From NCBI GenBank assembly GCA_900550255.1, contig URQZ01000014.1, positions 1 to 31,054 on the forward strand: DNA of 31,054 bases, written 5' to 3'. Below the pieces are notes generated by a model. That model saw only the letters and a program-made list of their open reading frames with translations. It did not search any database and was not told where the DNA came from. Origin of the DNA: an uncultured Mycoplasmatota bacterium. GTDB taxonomy: Bacteria > Bacillota_I > Bacilli_A > RF39 > UBA660. Positions 1 to 8,428 of this stretch are shown here, piece after piece (the stretch's first letter is position 1; every line of letters starts with the position of its first letter). The position numbers and the translations under genes were made by a program.

Positions 1-335
<335 letters not shown>

Positions 336-400
336 CTATTAATTATTTTCTAAAAGAGAAACACATTATCATGTTTTCAGAGAATTATTTCTCTATATTT

Positions 401-508
401 AAATTCGTAACGATAGCAAAGAGGATACACCTGTTCCCATCTCGAACACAGAAGTTAAGCTCTTTTACGCCGACAATAGTGTAAGCGAAGATAGGAAGTT
501 GCGAATTT
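401..508 (+). rRNA. 5S ribosomal RNA
   Basis: About 108 nt. Helix I is closed by AAATTCGTAAC (401-411) and GTTGCGAATTT (498-508), complementary apart from one G-U pair. The conserved interior CCCATCTCGAACACAGAAGTTAAG is at 436-459. It lies just downstream of 23S and is followed by a T-run. The ends are set from helix I and could be off by one or two bases. Confidence 0.93.
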
Positions 509-521
509 TTTTTTTGTATTT

Positions 522-553
522 AAAAGACTTTTATTAAGTCTTTTTATTTTTTA
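522..553 (+). terminator. Rho-independent terminator of the rRNA operon
   Basis: A 9-bp stem AAAAGACTT (522-530) / AAGTCTTTT (536-544) with loop TTATT is followed by T-rich DNA. It lies 13 nt after the 5S. Confidence 0.8.
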
Positions 554-572
554 ATAAATTATTTAAATATGG

Positions 573-602
573 TTGTAATTAAAATTTAAATTTTGCTATA
601 AT
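573..602 (+). promoter_or_regulatory. Sigma-A-type promoter of the tsaE operon
   Basis: -35 TTGTAA (573-578), 18-bp spacer, -10 TATAAT (597-602) with an extended TG at 594-595. The expected start near 609 leaves a leader of only ~10 nt before the ATG at 619, so the GGTGA ribosome binding site would be at the extreme 5' end of the mRNA. Confidence 0.7.
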
Positions 603-618
603 AAGAATAGGTGATATT

Positions 619-1068
619 ATGGAATATAAAATAACAACTCGTAGTGAAATGGAAACAATTGAAATTGCTCAAAATTTCGAATCAGAAAAATTTCCTAATA
701 TGATAATTTGTTTGGATGGTGAATTAGGAAGTGGTAAAACAGTTTTTACTAAAGGTATAGCCAATGCCTTAGGAATTCAAGAAAGTATAACATCTCCAAC
801 ATTTACTATTATTAAAGAATATGAAGGAGAACTTCCTTTATATCATATGGATGTATATAGATTAGATGGTAACACTGATGGTGTAGGAATAGAGGAATAT
901 TTTACCAAAGGTGGTGTTGTTGTTATCGAATGGTCTGATACAATTAAAGATATTTTGCCAGAAGAGAGACTACATATAAAATTTAAAGTAGTAGATGAAA
1001 ATAAAAGAGTACTAAAATTAATCCCTTATGGGCAAAAATATGAGGAATTATGTGAGGCTGTTTTATGA
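619..1068 (+). CDS. tsaE: tRNA t6A biosynthesis ATPase TsaE
   Basis: This is the P-loop ATPase subunit of the TsaBDE complex that makes N6-threonylcarbamoyladenosine at position 37 of ANN-decoding tRNAs. The 149-aa product has the usual family length. It shows Walker A GELGSGKT (residues 34-41), the switch-like SPTFTI (59-64), the HMDVYRL motif (76-82) and VVIEWSD (101-107), all hallmarks of TsaE. The ATG at 619 is preceded by AGGTGA. It is first in an operon: its stop overlaps the tsaB start by 4 nt (ATGA). It has its own extended -10 promoter after the rRNA terminator. Confidence 0.97.
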   Translation: MEYKITTRSEMETIEIAQNFESEKFPNMIICLDGELGSGKTVFTKGIANALGIQESITSPTFTIIKEYEGELPLYHMDVYRLDGNTDGVGIEEYFTKGGVVVIEWSDTIKDILPEERLHIKFKVVDENKRVLKLIPYGQKYEELCEAVL

Positions 1069-1694
1069 TTTCTCTTTTTTTAGATACATGTTCAGCTAAA
1101 TTAATTGTTGGAGTCTACAATGGAATTGATCCAATTGTATTAAATATAGAAGAAAATGATAATCACTTATCAGAAAGAATTTTACCACTTATAGACAATA
1201 CCTTAAAACAAGCAAATAAAAAAATATCAGATATAAATAACATTATTGTAGTTAATGGGCCTGGTTCATTTACAGGTATTAGAATAGGAGTTACTGTAGC
1301 TAAGATGCTTGCATGGTGTGGAAATATTAAAATATCAACTGTTTCTGAATTAGAAGTTTTAGCCAGCGATCCTAATCAATATACTGCATCTTTAATTGAT
1401 GCAAGAAGAGGATATGTATATGCAGGACTTTATGATAAAGATGGCAAAAATATTATTAAAGATCAGCACATAAAGTTAACTGATTTTATGATTATGTTAA
1501 AAAAATATAAAGATGTTGTTATTGTTAGTAATGATACTTTTGAAATTGATAATTTAAATAAACCATGTTTAAATATTGATAAAATAGTTGAAAGACATCT
1601 AAATGATGAGGGACAAAATCCTCATGGAATCAATCCTCAATACTTAAAATTAACTGAAGCCGAGGAAAGATTGAATGATAAGAGAAATAACTGA
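1065..1694 (+). CDS. tsaB: tRNA t6A biosynthesis protein TsaB
   Basis: TsaB is the non-catalytic ASKHA-fold partner that dimerises with TsaD in the t6A synthase. The 209-aa product begins MISLFLDTCS, the phosphate-1-like strand of this fold, and carries the diagnostic GPGSFTGIRIG motif at residues 65-75. It starts within the tsaE stop codon and its own 3' end overlaps rimI by 20 nt, so translation of the three genes is probably coupled. Its stop codon is TGA, which shows that UGA is not reassigned in this genome. Confidence 0.96.
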   Translation: MISLFLDTCSAKLIVGVYNGIDPIVLNIEENDNHLSERILPLIDNTLKQANKKISDINNIIVVNGPGSFTGIRIGVTVAKMLAWCGNIKISTVSELEVLASDPNQYTASLIDARRGYVYAGLYDKDGKNIIKDQHIKLTDFMIMLKKYKDVVIVSNDTFEIDNLNKPCLNIDKIVERHLNDEGQNPHGINPQYLKLTEAEERLNDKRNN

Positions 1695-2088
1695 TAATGA
1701 TAGAAAAAAAATTTATGAAATAATAAAAAAAGAATTTAAAAATAATTATCTAAAAGATAATCCCTTTACTAAGTGGTATATATATGAACTAAATAATGAA
1801 ATAGTGGGATTTATAAACATTGATATTATTTATGAAAAGGCTGAAATTGAATATATTTACGTAGTTGAAAAATGGCGCAAAAACAAAATAGCAACTAAAT
1901 TATTAGAAAAAGCTGAAAAAGACTTAATAAATAAAAGAGTAAGTACTATTACATTAGAAGTAAATGTTAATAATTTTAGCGCCATAAAATTTTATGAAAA
2001 AAACGAATATAAAAAAATAAATATAAGAAAACATTATTATGGAAATGATGATGCTTATTTAATGTTAAAAGAGCTGGTGGTAGAATGA
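1675..2088 (+). CDS. rimI: RimI-like GNAT N-acetyltransferase
   Basis: A 137-aa single-domain GNAT protein between tsaB and tsaD, the classic location of rimI (N-terminal acetyltransferase, originally of ribosomal protein S18). The RimI-type C-terminal block is clear: LEVNVNNFSAIKFYEKNEYK (residues 94-113) followed by IRKHYYGNDDAYLM. In the acetyl-CoA loop the expected R-x-x-G-x-G/A reads R-K-N-K-I-A (68-73), so the usual glycine is a lysine. The ATG at 1675 lies inside tsaB, with a GAGGAAAG ribosome binding site upstream. Whether its target is S18 cannot be told from sequence. Confidence 0.85.
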   Translation: MIREITDNDRKKIYEIIKKEFKNNYLKDNPFTKWYIYELNNEIVGFINIDIIYEKAEIEYIYVVEKWRKNKIATKLLEKAEKDLINKRVSTITLEVNVNNFSAIKFYEKNEYKKINIRKHYYGNDDAYLMLKELVVE

Positions 2089-3089
2089 AAGATACATATA
2101 TATTAGCAATCGAATCAAGTTGTGATGAAACAAGTGCTTCAATTATAAAAAATGGTTCTATTGAAATTGCAACTGTTGTATTATCGCAAATGGATATTCA
2201 TGAAACATTTGGTGGAGTAGTACCAGAAATTGCAAGTAGAAATCATATTGAAAACATTACAATGGTAATAGAAGATACCCTAAATAAATCAGAATTAACA
2301 ATGGATGATATAGATGCAATAGCGGTTACTTATGGTCCAGGTTTAATAGGATCTTTACTAATAGGAGTAACTGCCGCTAAAACACTTGCATATTTTTATA
2401 AAAAACCATTAGTACCTGTTCATCATATTGCAGGACATATATATGCAAATAATCTTGTTAAACCTTTAGAATTTCCACTTATAGCCCTAGTTGTAAGTGG
2501 AGGTCATACAGACTTAATATATATGAAGGAAGACTATTCATTTGAACGAATAGGTGGAACTTTAGATGATGCTGTAGGTGAGGCATATGATAAAGTTGCT
2601 CGTGTAATAGGGGTTACATATCCAGGTGGGCCAAAACTAGATAAATTAGCGCAATCAGGACGTGATACATATCCTCTTCCACTACCACTTGATGACACAT
2701 CATATAACTTTAGTTTTAGTGGTCTTAAAAGTGCTGTTATAAATTTGGTACATAATGAAAAACAAAAAGGAAATGAAATAATTAAAGAAAATATTGCGAC
2801 TTCATTTCAAAGTAGAGTAGTTGAAATTTTAACCAAAAAAACAATGAGAGCAATTAAAGAGTATAATGTTAAAAATTTAATTATAGCTGGTGGTGTTTCA
2901 GCAAATAGTGGTATAAGAAATAAATTTGATGAACTATGTTTAAAAAATAATATTAATTTAATTGTTCCAGAAATGAAATATTGTACAGATAATGCAGCAA
3001 TGATTGGAGCAGCTGGTTATTATGCATATAAATTAGGTAGAAGAGCTAATTTAGATTTAAATGCAAAAGCAACAGATAAACTAAATTAA
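2085..3089 (+). CDS. tsaD: tRNA t6A threonylcarbamoyltransferase TsaD
   Basis: The catalytic subunit transfers the threonylcarbamoyl group from TC-AMP to A37 of tRNA. The 334-aa length is normal for the family. Visible motifs are SCDETS (12-17), the metal-binding HHIAGH (His114, His118), VVSGGHTDL (137-145), DDAVGEAYDK, NFSFSGLKSA, AGGVSANSGIR and YCTDNAAMIGAAG. The start ATG overlaps the rimI stop by 4 nt. It ends the tsaE-tsaB-rimI-tsaD operon. TsaC/Sua5, which supplies TC-AMP, is not in the window. Confidence 0.98.
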   Translation: MKDTYILAIESSCDETSASIIKNGSIEIATVVLSQMDIHETFGGVVPEIASRNHIENITMVIEDTLNKSELTMDDIDAIAVTYGPGLIGSLLIGVTAAKTLAYFYKKPLVPVHHIAGHIYANNLVKPLEFPLIALVVSGGHTDLIYMKEDYSFERIGGTLDDAVGEAYDKVARVIGVTYPGGPKLDKLAQSGRDTYPLPLPLDDTSYNFSFSGLKSAVINLVHNEKQKGNEIIKENIATSFQSRVVEILTKKTMRAIKEYNVKNLIIAGGVSANSGIRNKFDELCLKNNINLIVPEMKYCTDNAAMIGAAGYYAYKLGRRANLDLNAKATDKLN

Positions 3090-3092
3090 AAC

Positions 3093-3121
3093 TTGCAAAA
3101 TTTTAATTTTTGATATATAAT
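3093..3121 (+). promoter_or_regulatory. Promoter of the small gene at 3147
   Basis: -35 TTGCAA (3093-3098), 17-bp spacer, -10 TATAAT (3116-3121). It lies immediately after the tsaD stop, so the following small gene can be expressed separately. Confidence 0.65.
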
Positions 3122-3146
3122 ACTCCATACAAAAGGGGGGATTTAT

Positions 3147-3368
3147 ATGATAAAGTTAACAGAAAGACAATTAATAAAATATTTAAATTTTATTAATAAA
3201 TGCATTGAAAAAAATTTCGATATTACACAAGAAGAACGCGAATTAATTATGGAAATAGAATTTGCAAGTGCAACTGATGAGAATGTTAAAAAACTAATAA
3301 ATAGTTTATTATATGAACAAAGCGAAGAAAAACGTAATGAAAAAATAAAGAAATATTTAAACAGATAA
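3147..3368 (+). CDS. Small charged hypothetical protein
   Basis: I do not recognise this 73-aa protein. It is predicted to be mainly helical and highly charged (many Lys and Glu), with no Cys pair, signal peptide or membrane segment. It is very likely a real gene: it has a consensus-like promoter, a strong purine-rich ribosome binding site (AAAAGGGGGG, 3131-3140) 6 nt before the ATG, and its own terminator hairpin beginning at the stop codon. It sits between the t6A operon and a convergent transporter operon; nothing in the context assigns a function. Confidence 0.75.
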   Translation: MIKLTERQLIKYLNFINKCIEKNFDITQEERELIMEIEFASATDENVKKLINSLLYEQSEEKRNEKIKKYLNR

Positions 3369-3396
3369 AACGACTATTTTTGTAGTCGTTTTTCTA
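3367..3396. terminator. Bidirectional terminator between convergent genes
   Basis: A 10-bp stem AAAACGACTA (3367-3376) / TAGTCGTTTT (3383-3392) carries a T-run on the plus side and an A-run on the other. It overlaps the stop region of the plus gene and contains the stop codon (3374-3376) of the minus-strand permease. Confidence 0.85.
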
Positions 3397-4159
3397 TAAA
3401 TAAAACTCCATAATACATAAGAGCAGAAAGTATACATAAAAGAAATACTCCAGCAACAACGAGATTTAGATTAAATACTTGTGAACCATACATTATTAAA
3501 TATCCCAAACCTTCTTTTGAAACAAGAAATTCACCCATAATAACACCTATTAAAGACATGCTAATATTGATTTTTAATGAATTAATTATTGTATTGAAGG
3601 AACTAGGTAAGATTAATTTAAAATAAGTTTGCCACTTTGTAGCTCTAAAACTTTTCATCAATCTAATTTTATTCATATCTACGTCATTAAATGCTTGATT
3701 CACATTAATAATTGTAATAATAACCGAAATAAGTAAAGCCATAATGATTATTGATTTTATACCAGCTCCACCCCATATGATTATAATAGGACCTAAAGCA
3801 ACTTTAGGTAAGCTATTTAAAATAGTAAGATATGGATCTAGAACTTTTGCTAAGAATTTATTCCACCACATAATAGTTGCAATTAAACATCCAAGAATAG
3901 TTCCGATTGAAAAACTAAATAGTGTTTCATAAGTTGTAACCCAGATATGATGGTATAAATTATTTTCTTTATGAAGATTAATAATTGTTTTCATAACTAA
4001 TTTAGGACTTGAAAATATAAAGGTATTAATAATATTTAAATCAGCTAGTATCTGCCAAAGAATAATAAAGAAAATGATAATAAATAGTTGAAAAAATTTG
4101 ACCTTTCTTTTCTCTTTTTTTAGTTTTTTAATAAAGTTAAGATGTTCTTTACTATACAT
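3374..4159 (-). CDS. ABC transporter permease (SsuC/TauC/ThiX type)
   Basis: An inner-membrane permease of the BPD_transp_1 family, 261 aa, with about six hydrophobic segments: one N-terminal, then a core of five. The EAA loop that contacts the ATPase is visible in the stretch beginning MKSFRATKWQTYFKLILPSS. I chose the ATG at 4159 (protein begins MYSKEHLNF) because the ribosome binding site GGAAGGA lies 11 nt upstream. The TTG at 4168 would leave only 3 nt of spacing. It overlaps the ATPase gene by 8 nt and is last in a three-gene importer operon. The substrate is not determinable; the family moves aliphatic sulfonates, taurine, nitrate or pyrimidine precursors. Confidence 0.88.
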   Translation of the reverse strand: MYSKEHLNFIKKLKKEKRKVKFFQLFIIIFFIILWQILADLNIINTFIFSSPKLVMKTIINLHKENNLYHHIWVTTYETLFSFSIGTILGCLIATIMWWNKFLAKVLDPYLTILNSLPKVALGPIIIIWGGAGIKSIIIMALLISVIITIINVNQAFNDVDMNKIRLMKSFRATKWQTYFKLILPSSFNTIINSLKINISMSLIGVIMGEFLVSKEGLGYLIMYGSQVFNLNLVVAGVFLLCILSALMYYGVLFIEKRLQK

Positions 4160-4898
4160 GATAATCAATATCCTTCCATATTAAATCATAGTATTTTGAA
4201 AACTCCTTATCTTTTCTATTTTCAATTGGCGTTGATTTATTATTTAATTTGATTTCGTATATGTTTTTTATAGTACTTGGCCTATCCGATAATACTATGA
4301 CTCGATCAGACATCGAAATTGCTTCAGCCAGATCATGAGTAACCATAATAGCACTTTTTTTCTCTTTTTTTATTATTTTATAAACATCATCAGATACAGC
4401 AAGTCTTGATTGATAATCGAGTGCTGAAAATGGTTCATCTAAGAGTAAAACATCTGGTTTACAAGCAAGCGTTCTAATAAGGGCACATCTTTGGCGCATT
4501 CCACCGGATAAATTTTCCGGAAAACTGTGGATAAATTCTTTTAAACCATATGTATTTAATAAATCAATAACATATTTTTCGTTTTCCACAGTTTTTTCTT
4601 TACTTATTTCTAGACCAAGCATACAGTTATCCACAATATTTCTAAATGGGAATAAACTATCATTTTGTAACATATAACCAAATTTGATATTGTTATTATA
4701 TTTAATTTGGCCTTCAGATTTATCAAGTAGTCCACTTAAAATAGATAGAACAGTTGATTTCCCGCATCCACTAGGTCCAACTATTGATACAAATTCACCT
4801 TCGTATAAATCAAAAGAAAAATCATCAACGGCTAAAATTTCTGCATTTTTAGTGTGATAAATTTTTCTCAAATTTTTTATAGTTAGTATTTTTTTCAT
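4152..4898 (-). CDS. ABC transporter ATP-binding protein
   Basis: The 248-aa ATPase of the importer resembles the SsuB/TauB/ThiZ family. Motifs in order: Walker A GPSGCGKST (41-49), Q-loop MLQND (Gln78), signature LSGGMRQR (130-137), Walker B LLLDEPFSALD (151-161) and H-loop THD (His188). All catalytic residues are present. The start codon overlaps the stop of the binding-protein gene (ATGA, 4 nt), so the two are co-translated. The PFSALD form of Walker B and the short length fit the nitrate/sulfonate/taurine group rather than amino-acid importers. Confidence 0.93.
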   Translation of the reverse strand: MKKILTIKNLRKIYHTKNAEILAVDDFSFDLYEGEFVSIVGPSGCGKSTVLSILSGLLDKSEGQIKYNNNIKFGYMLQNDSLFPFRNIVDNCMLGLEISKEKTVENEKYVIDLLNTYGLKEFIHSFPENLSGGMRQRCALIRTLACKPDVLLLDEPFSALDYQSRLAVSDDVYKIIKKEKKSAIMVTHDLAEAISMSDRVIVLSDRPSTIKNIYEIKLNNKSTPIENRKDKEFSKYYDLIWKDIDYHV

Positions 4899-5881
4899 TT
4901 TTTTGAATATTTAGTTAAAACTAATTTATTATAAGGTGCATTTTTATCTAATTCACCAGCATTTTTAACTATTTCTTGAATATGGTTAAAGTCTTTTTCT
5001 GTTATATAAGTAGAATCAAACCATGCATCTATATCCATATATCTTTGAACTATTTTTGTTAAATCATTCATTGAAACATCAGGAAAGTAATCAATTATTT
5101 TATTAGCTATTTCATCAGCTTTATGATTATGAATATAATCAAGTCCTTTTTGAGTAGCTTTAGTAAAACCTTCAATTACTTCAGGATTTTTATCAATGTA
5201 ACTTTTTTTAGCATTATATGCTGTATATGGAACAATCCCCCCAAGTTCACCAACGGATGCTACTACATAACCATATCCTTGTTTTTCTAATTGTAGAGCA
5301 CTTGGTTCAAATAATGATACAAAATCACCTGTACCACCAATGAAAGCTCCAGTTGTTGCGGCAAAATCAATACTGGTATCAAAATTAACATCGCTAGTAT
5401 TTACACCGTTTTGATTTAGAGCATATTCTAAAGTCATAGCAGGCATTCCACCTTTTCTACCAGCTATAATGTGTTTACCTTTTAAATCAGATAATTTAAA
5501 GTCATCATATTTTTTTCTTGAAACAAGAAAACTTCCATCTTTTTTTGTAAGAGCTGCAAAATTTACTAAATAATCTTTTTCTCCTTGATTATAAACATAA
5601 ATTGTAGCTTCACTTCCACAAAATCCGATATTAACATCACCAGATAAAACAGCTGCTGTAACTTTGTCTGCACCAGGTGTAAGAACTAATTCAACATCTA
5701 AACCTTCGTCTTCATAATATCCTAGACTATCTGCTAAATATTGAGGAGCATAAAATATAGAATGAGTTACTTCCGCTACTTTTACTTTTTTGAGTTCATT
5801 TTTTGGTTGATTGAAGACAATAATGATTACAACAACAGCAATTAATAATAAACAAACTATTGAATAAATAAACTTCTTCAC
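4895..5881 (-). CDS. ABC transporter substrate-binding protein, NMT1/THI5-like
   Basis: A 328-aa extracytoplasmic binding protein of the type II (SsuA/TauA/ThiY, NMT1) class, the first gene of the importer operon. After a hydrophobic N-terminal helix (about residues 5-23) come the family features FYAPQYLADSLGYYEDEGLD, an LTPGADK loop, SGDVNIGFCG, and a DLKGKHIIAGRKGG phosphate- or sulfonate-loop-like segment. There is no lipobox Cys after the helix, so it may stay tethered by an uncleaved anchor. The start is GTG at 5881 with GAAAGGAG 11 nt upstream. A -10 TATAAT lies on this strand at 5914-5919 without a good -35. No TPP or other riboswitch was seen upstream, so the substrate is open. Confidence 0.88.
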   Translation of the reverse strand: MKKFIYSIVCLLLIAVVVIIIVFNQPKNELKKVKVAEVTHSIFYAPQYLADSLGYYEDEGLDVELVLTPGADKVTAAVLSGDVNIGFCGSEATIYVYNQGEKDYLVNFAALTKKDGSFLVSRKKYDDFKLSDLKGKHIIAGRKGGMPAMTLEYALNQNGVNTSDVNFDTSIDFAATTGAFIGGTGDFVSLFEPSALQLEKQGYGYVVASVGELGGIVPYTAYNAKKSYIDKNPEVIEGFTKATQKGLDYIHNHKADEIANKIIDYFPDVSMNDLTKIVQRYMDIDAWFDSTYITEKDFNHIQEIVKNAGELDKNAPYNKLVLTKYSKK

Positions 5882-5974
5882 TTAAAAACATTCTCCTTTC
5901 ATATGTTCACTTTATTATATTCAAAAAAAAATGTTTGGTTATTGCATATTTTTATTAGTTTTTAATATATTTTA

Positions 5975-6004
5975 TTGACAATTAAAAAAACAATATGTTA
6001 TAAT
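5975..6004 (+). promoter_or_regulatory. Promoter of tRNA-Ala
   Basis: Perfect -35 TTGACA (5975-5980), 18-bp spacer, -10 TATAAT (5999-6004) with extended TG (5996-5997). The block 5993-6018 is identical over 26 bases to the one before tRNA-Leu (27627-27652). Confidence 0.85.
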
Positions 6005-6029
6005 TATCTTGTTCTTTTGAAGAACTAAT

Positions 6030-6106
6030 GGGGAATTAGCTCAGTTGGCTAGAGCGCCACGTTTGCACCGTGGAGGTCAAGGGTTCGAATCCCTTATTCT
6101 CCACCA
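6030..6106 (+). tRNA. tRNA-Ala (anticodon UGC)
   Basis: A 77-nt cloverleaf with encoded CCA. The acceptor GGGGAAT (6030-6036) pairs with ATTCTCC (6096-6102), with one G-U. The anticodon arm is CCACG-TTTGCAC-CGTGG, giving anticodon TGC. The T arm AGGGTTCGAATCCCT is normal. Strong promoter upstream and a terminator at 6145. Confidence 0.97.
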
Positions 6107-6116
6107 TTAGAAAATC

Positions 6117-6173
6117 AGTTCAAAATATTTGAACTTTAGATAAGAAATCAATCAAAACTGATTGATTTTTTTT
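6117..6173 (+). terminator. tRNA-Ala terminator with a preceding hairpin
   Basis: Two consecutive inverted repeats: AGTTCAAA (6117-6124) / TTTGAACT (6128-6135), then a 9-bp stem AAATCAATC (6145-6153) / GATTGATTT (6160-6168) followed by a T-run. The second is the terminator proper. The first may be a 3' processing hairpin. Confidence 0.8.
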
Positions 6174-6204
6174 GTTTTTAAAATTAAACAATCATTTTTT
6201 ATGA

Positions 6205-6210
6205 TATAAT
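6205..6210 (+). promoter_or_regulatory. Extended -10 element before the MFS-like gene
   Basis: TATAAT at 6205-6210 with TG at 6202-6203, about 64 nt before the start codon. No clear -35. Confidence 0.5.
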
Positions 6211-6273
6211 TGTAATATAAGTTTGTGACAAAATTTAAAATAAATCGACAAAGCTTTAGAAGGAATATTAATT

Positions 6274-7482
6274 ATGAGAACAAATTTTACAACAAAAAAA
6301 AATGATGAATTAAATTTATATTTAAATGTAATAAGAAAAACAGTTATTAGTAATTCATTTTTATTACAATATTTTTTGAAAATAGTAGTAGTTTATATGA
6401 TTTCTAATGGAGTTACAACTTGGGTTGCAGTATCAATACCAGTTGTCTTAGAATTTTCTCGAACACTTTCTCGTGGATTTAGAAAAATTATTAAAATTTC
6501 AGTAAATATAAATTATAAAAAATATTTTTTAATATATATATTGATGACTGCTATAATATATCTATTAATTTCACAAAGTCATAATTTTTACATTATATAT
6601 GCCCTAACAATCATACTAGGATTTCTAGTTGGTATAAGCTATTCTTGTATTACTAGGATTGATACATCCAATAAAAAATATGAATCGTTTTGCCTAATGG
6701 AAGAAGAAAAATCAAGTGTCATTGGTGGTACATTAGGATTAATGATAAGTCAATTATTATATGATTTAAATCCAATAATTTATATATTAGGTTTTATAAT
6801 ATTTGGAGTTTTAATATTTGGAATAAATACCAATATTCCAAACATTGAATCAAAAAATGATTGTATGGAACCCATAAACGAGGAAAATAAAATATCTAAA
6901 ATAGAGAAGAAAAATATTTTTGTTATAACAATATCTTATGCTTTATTAACAGGTGTTTGGTGTATGGGAACATCAGCGATGAGTGAATTAATTCCATTAA
7001 TAACAACTAAAGTTGGTTATTTAAATGCTATATATACTATAACTGAAATAATTGCTTTACTAATCATAAATGCAAGTATTATAAATAAATTCAAAAAATC
7101 TGGTAAATTATTATATATGGAAACAATATGTGCAATATGTGATGTAGTATATTTGCTATTAGTAGCAATTTTTCCAAATGTTTTCTGTATTGCATTCGTA
7201 ATGGTTCTATGTGGATTATCATCTACAATTGGAGATCCTATTTGGGGAGCTATTATAAGTAGTTATTCTGAGAATAATAGAGAAAAATATGCACTTGTTA
7301 ATAATATTTATTTTATTATAAGAGCAATTACATCATTTCTTTCAATATTTGTATGTAGATATTTTGTTATAAAAGGAATTTATAGTTTTAAATATTTAGC
7401 CTTAATTTTATTATCATTAATTATTATTTTATATATAATATCAAATACAATAAATAAAAAAATATTTAAAAAAAGTATATAA
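6274..7482 (+). CDS. MFS-like multi-pass membrane protein
   Basis: A 402-aa integral membrane protein with about 11-12 hydrophobic helices in two halves, separated by a charged central loop (roughly residues 190-212: SKNDCMEPINEENKISKIEK). Size and layout fit a major facilitator superfamily permease. Arg/Lys-rich short loops (LSRGFRKIIK, TRIDTSNKKYES) fit cytoplasmic loops, but no subfamily signature was recognised, so the substrate and direction are unknown. The ATG at 6274 follows GAAGGA. It is monocistronic, lying between tRNA-Ala and pgeF, each with its own promoter. Confidence 0.75.
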   Translation: MRTNFTTKKNDELNLYLNVIRKTVISNSFLLQYFLKIVVVYMISNGVTTWVAVSIPVVLEFSRTLSRGFRKIIKISVNINYKKYFLIYILMTAIIYLLISQSHNFYIIYALTIILGFLVGISYSCITRIDTSNKKYESFCLMEEEKSSVIGGTLGLMISQLLYDLNPIIYILGFIIFGVLIFGINTNIPNIESKNDCMEPINEENKISKIEKKNIFVITISYALLTGVWCMGTSAMSELIPLITTKVGYLNAIYTITEIIALLIINASIINKFKKSGKLLYMETICAICDVVYLLLVAIFPNVFCIAFVMVLCGLSSTIGDPIWGAIISSYSENNREKYALVNNIYFIIRAITSFLSIFVCRYFVIKGIYSFKYLALILLSLIIILYIISNTINKKIFKKSI

Positions 7483-7600
7483 TAAAAATAATTATTTAAG
7501 TATAGTGATTTATAGAAAGTTAATTATAAAAGTACAACTAAAGTTGAATTTTTATAGTTCAAGTTTTAATTTGTCTTTTTTTTGAAAGTTATATAAATTG

Positions 7601-7629
7601 TTGAAATGAAAAGATTAAGATGTTATAAT
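7601..7629 (+). promoter_or_regulatory. Promoter of pgeF
   Basis: -35 TTGAAA (7601-7606), 17-bp spacer, -10 TATAAT (7624-7629) with TG at 7621-7622. This shows that an in-frame ATG at 7606 lies inside the promoter and cannot be the start. Confidence 0.75.
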
Positions 7630-7644
7630 TTTAGTGGTGATATG

Positions 7645-8400
7645 ATGATAGAAAAAGAAGAATACATTCAATTTAAAGAATTAAAAAATCATAATGATAT
7701 AATTCATTTGTTTACTAAAAAACCATATAATTTTAGTAAAATTACATCAACTGAAGAAAACATAAAAAAAGAATATGAAAAAATTGAAAAGGAAGTAAAT
7801 TTTAACTTTTTAGCTATAAAAAAACCAATTCAAACTCATACAAACATTGTTAAAGTTTTAACAAAAGAAAATCTAAATGATGATTTTCAAGATGTTGATG
7901 GATTAATTACTGATTTAAAAGGTGTTGCTTTAGTTACATCGTTAGCTGATTGCCAAGGTATTTTATTATATGATCCAATTAAAAAAATAATAGGAAATAT
8001 TCATTCAGGATGGAAAGGTACTTTAAATAAAATTATTGTAAATGCTATAAAATTAATGGAAGAAAACTTTGAATGTGATCCTAAAAATATTGAGGCATAT
8101 ATATGTCCAAGTATATTAAAGTGTTGTTTTGAGGTAGATAAAGAAGTAGTTGATATGTTTTATGAAAATTATAATAACATTGATGATTATGTTATGAAGG
8201 GTGATATAAAACAAGGAAAACAAAAATACTACATTGATACTATTTCTATCAATGTAAATTCAATGAAGGAATTAGGACTATTAGAGGAAAATATTCATTG
8301 TTCCAATATTTGTACAAAATGTCATTCTGATAAATATCATTCTTATCGTACAGATCATGATAAGAGTGGTAGAAATATAGCACTAATCTGTTTAAAATAA
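7645..8400 (+). CDS. pgeF: Purine nucleoside phosphorylase / peptidoglycan editing factor PgeF (YfiH, 'laccase domain')
   Basis: A 251-aa member of the DUF152/YfiH family. Family members show purine nucleoside phosphorylase and adenosine deaminase activity, and PgeF was named for peptidoglycan editing; which role applies here is not visible. Conserved metal-site segments are SLADCQGILLYDP, GNIHSGWKGTLNKI, the PSILKCCFEV Cys pair and the C-terminal CHSDKYHSYRTD with GRNIALICL. I place the start at the ATG of 7645 because GGTGA (7636-7640) is then 4 nt away, as in tsaE. The ATG at 7642 is the alternative. The -10 box ends at 7629, so the leader is under ~10 nt. Confidence 0.9.
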   Translation: MIEKEEYIQFKELKNHNDIIHLFTKKPYNFSKITSTEENIKKEYEKIEKEVNFNFLAIKKPIQTHTNIVKVLTKENLNDDFQDVDGLITDLKGVALVTSLADCQGILLYDPIKKIIGNIHSGWKGTLNKIIVNAIKLMEENFECDPKNIEAYICPSILKCCFEVDKEVVDMFYENYNNIDDYVMKGDIKQGKQKYYIDTISINVNSMKELGLLEENIHCSNICTKCHSDKYHSYRTDHDKSGRNIALICLK

Positions 8401-8428
8401 AAGTGACCAATTGGTCACTTATTTGTTT
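8401..8428. terminator. Bidirectional terminator, perfect 20-bp palindrome
   Basis: AAGTGACC AATT GGTCACTT (8401-8420) starts right after the pgeF stop and holds the stop codon (8419-8421) of the convergent phosphoesterase gene. T-rich flanks occur on both strands. Confidence 0.8.

Noticed and set aside
1065..1694. Mollicute-type code with UGA as Trp
   Set aside because: UGA ends tsaB and scpB at the expected lengths and Trp is TGG, so the standard bacterial code applies.
5882..5974. TPP riboswitch before the NMT1-type importer
   Set aside because: No conserved CUGAGA or ACCUG core is seen in the leader on the minus strand, so a thiamine link is not supported.
7483..7600. Terminator after the MFS-like gene
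   Set aside because: Only weak short repeats are visible (CAAC/GTTG and TTGAA/TTCAA near 7540). They are not convincing in such AT-rich DNA.
7606..7644. ATG at 7606 as the start of pgeF
   Set aside because: It lies within a TTGAAA-17-TATAAT promoter. The ATG at 7645 has the GGTGA site at the usual spacing.
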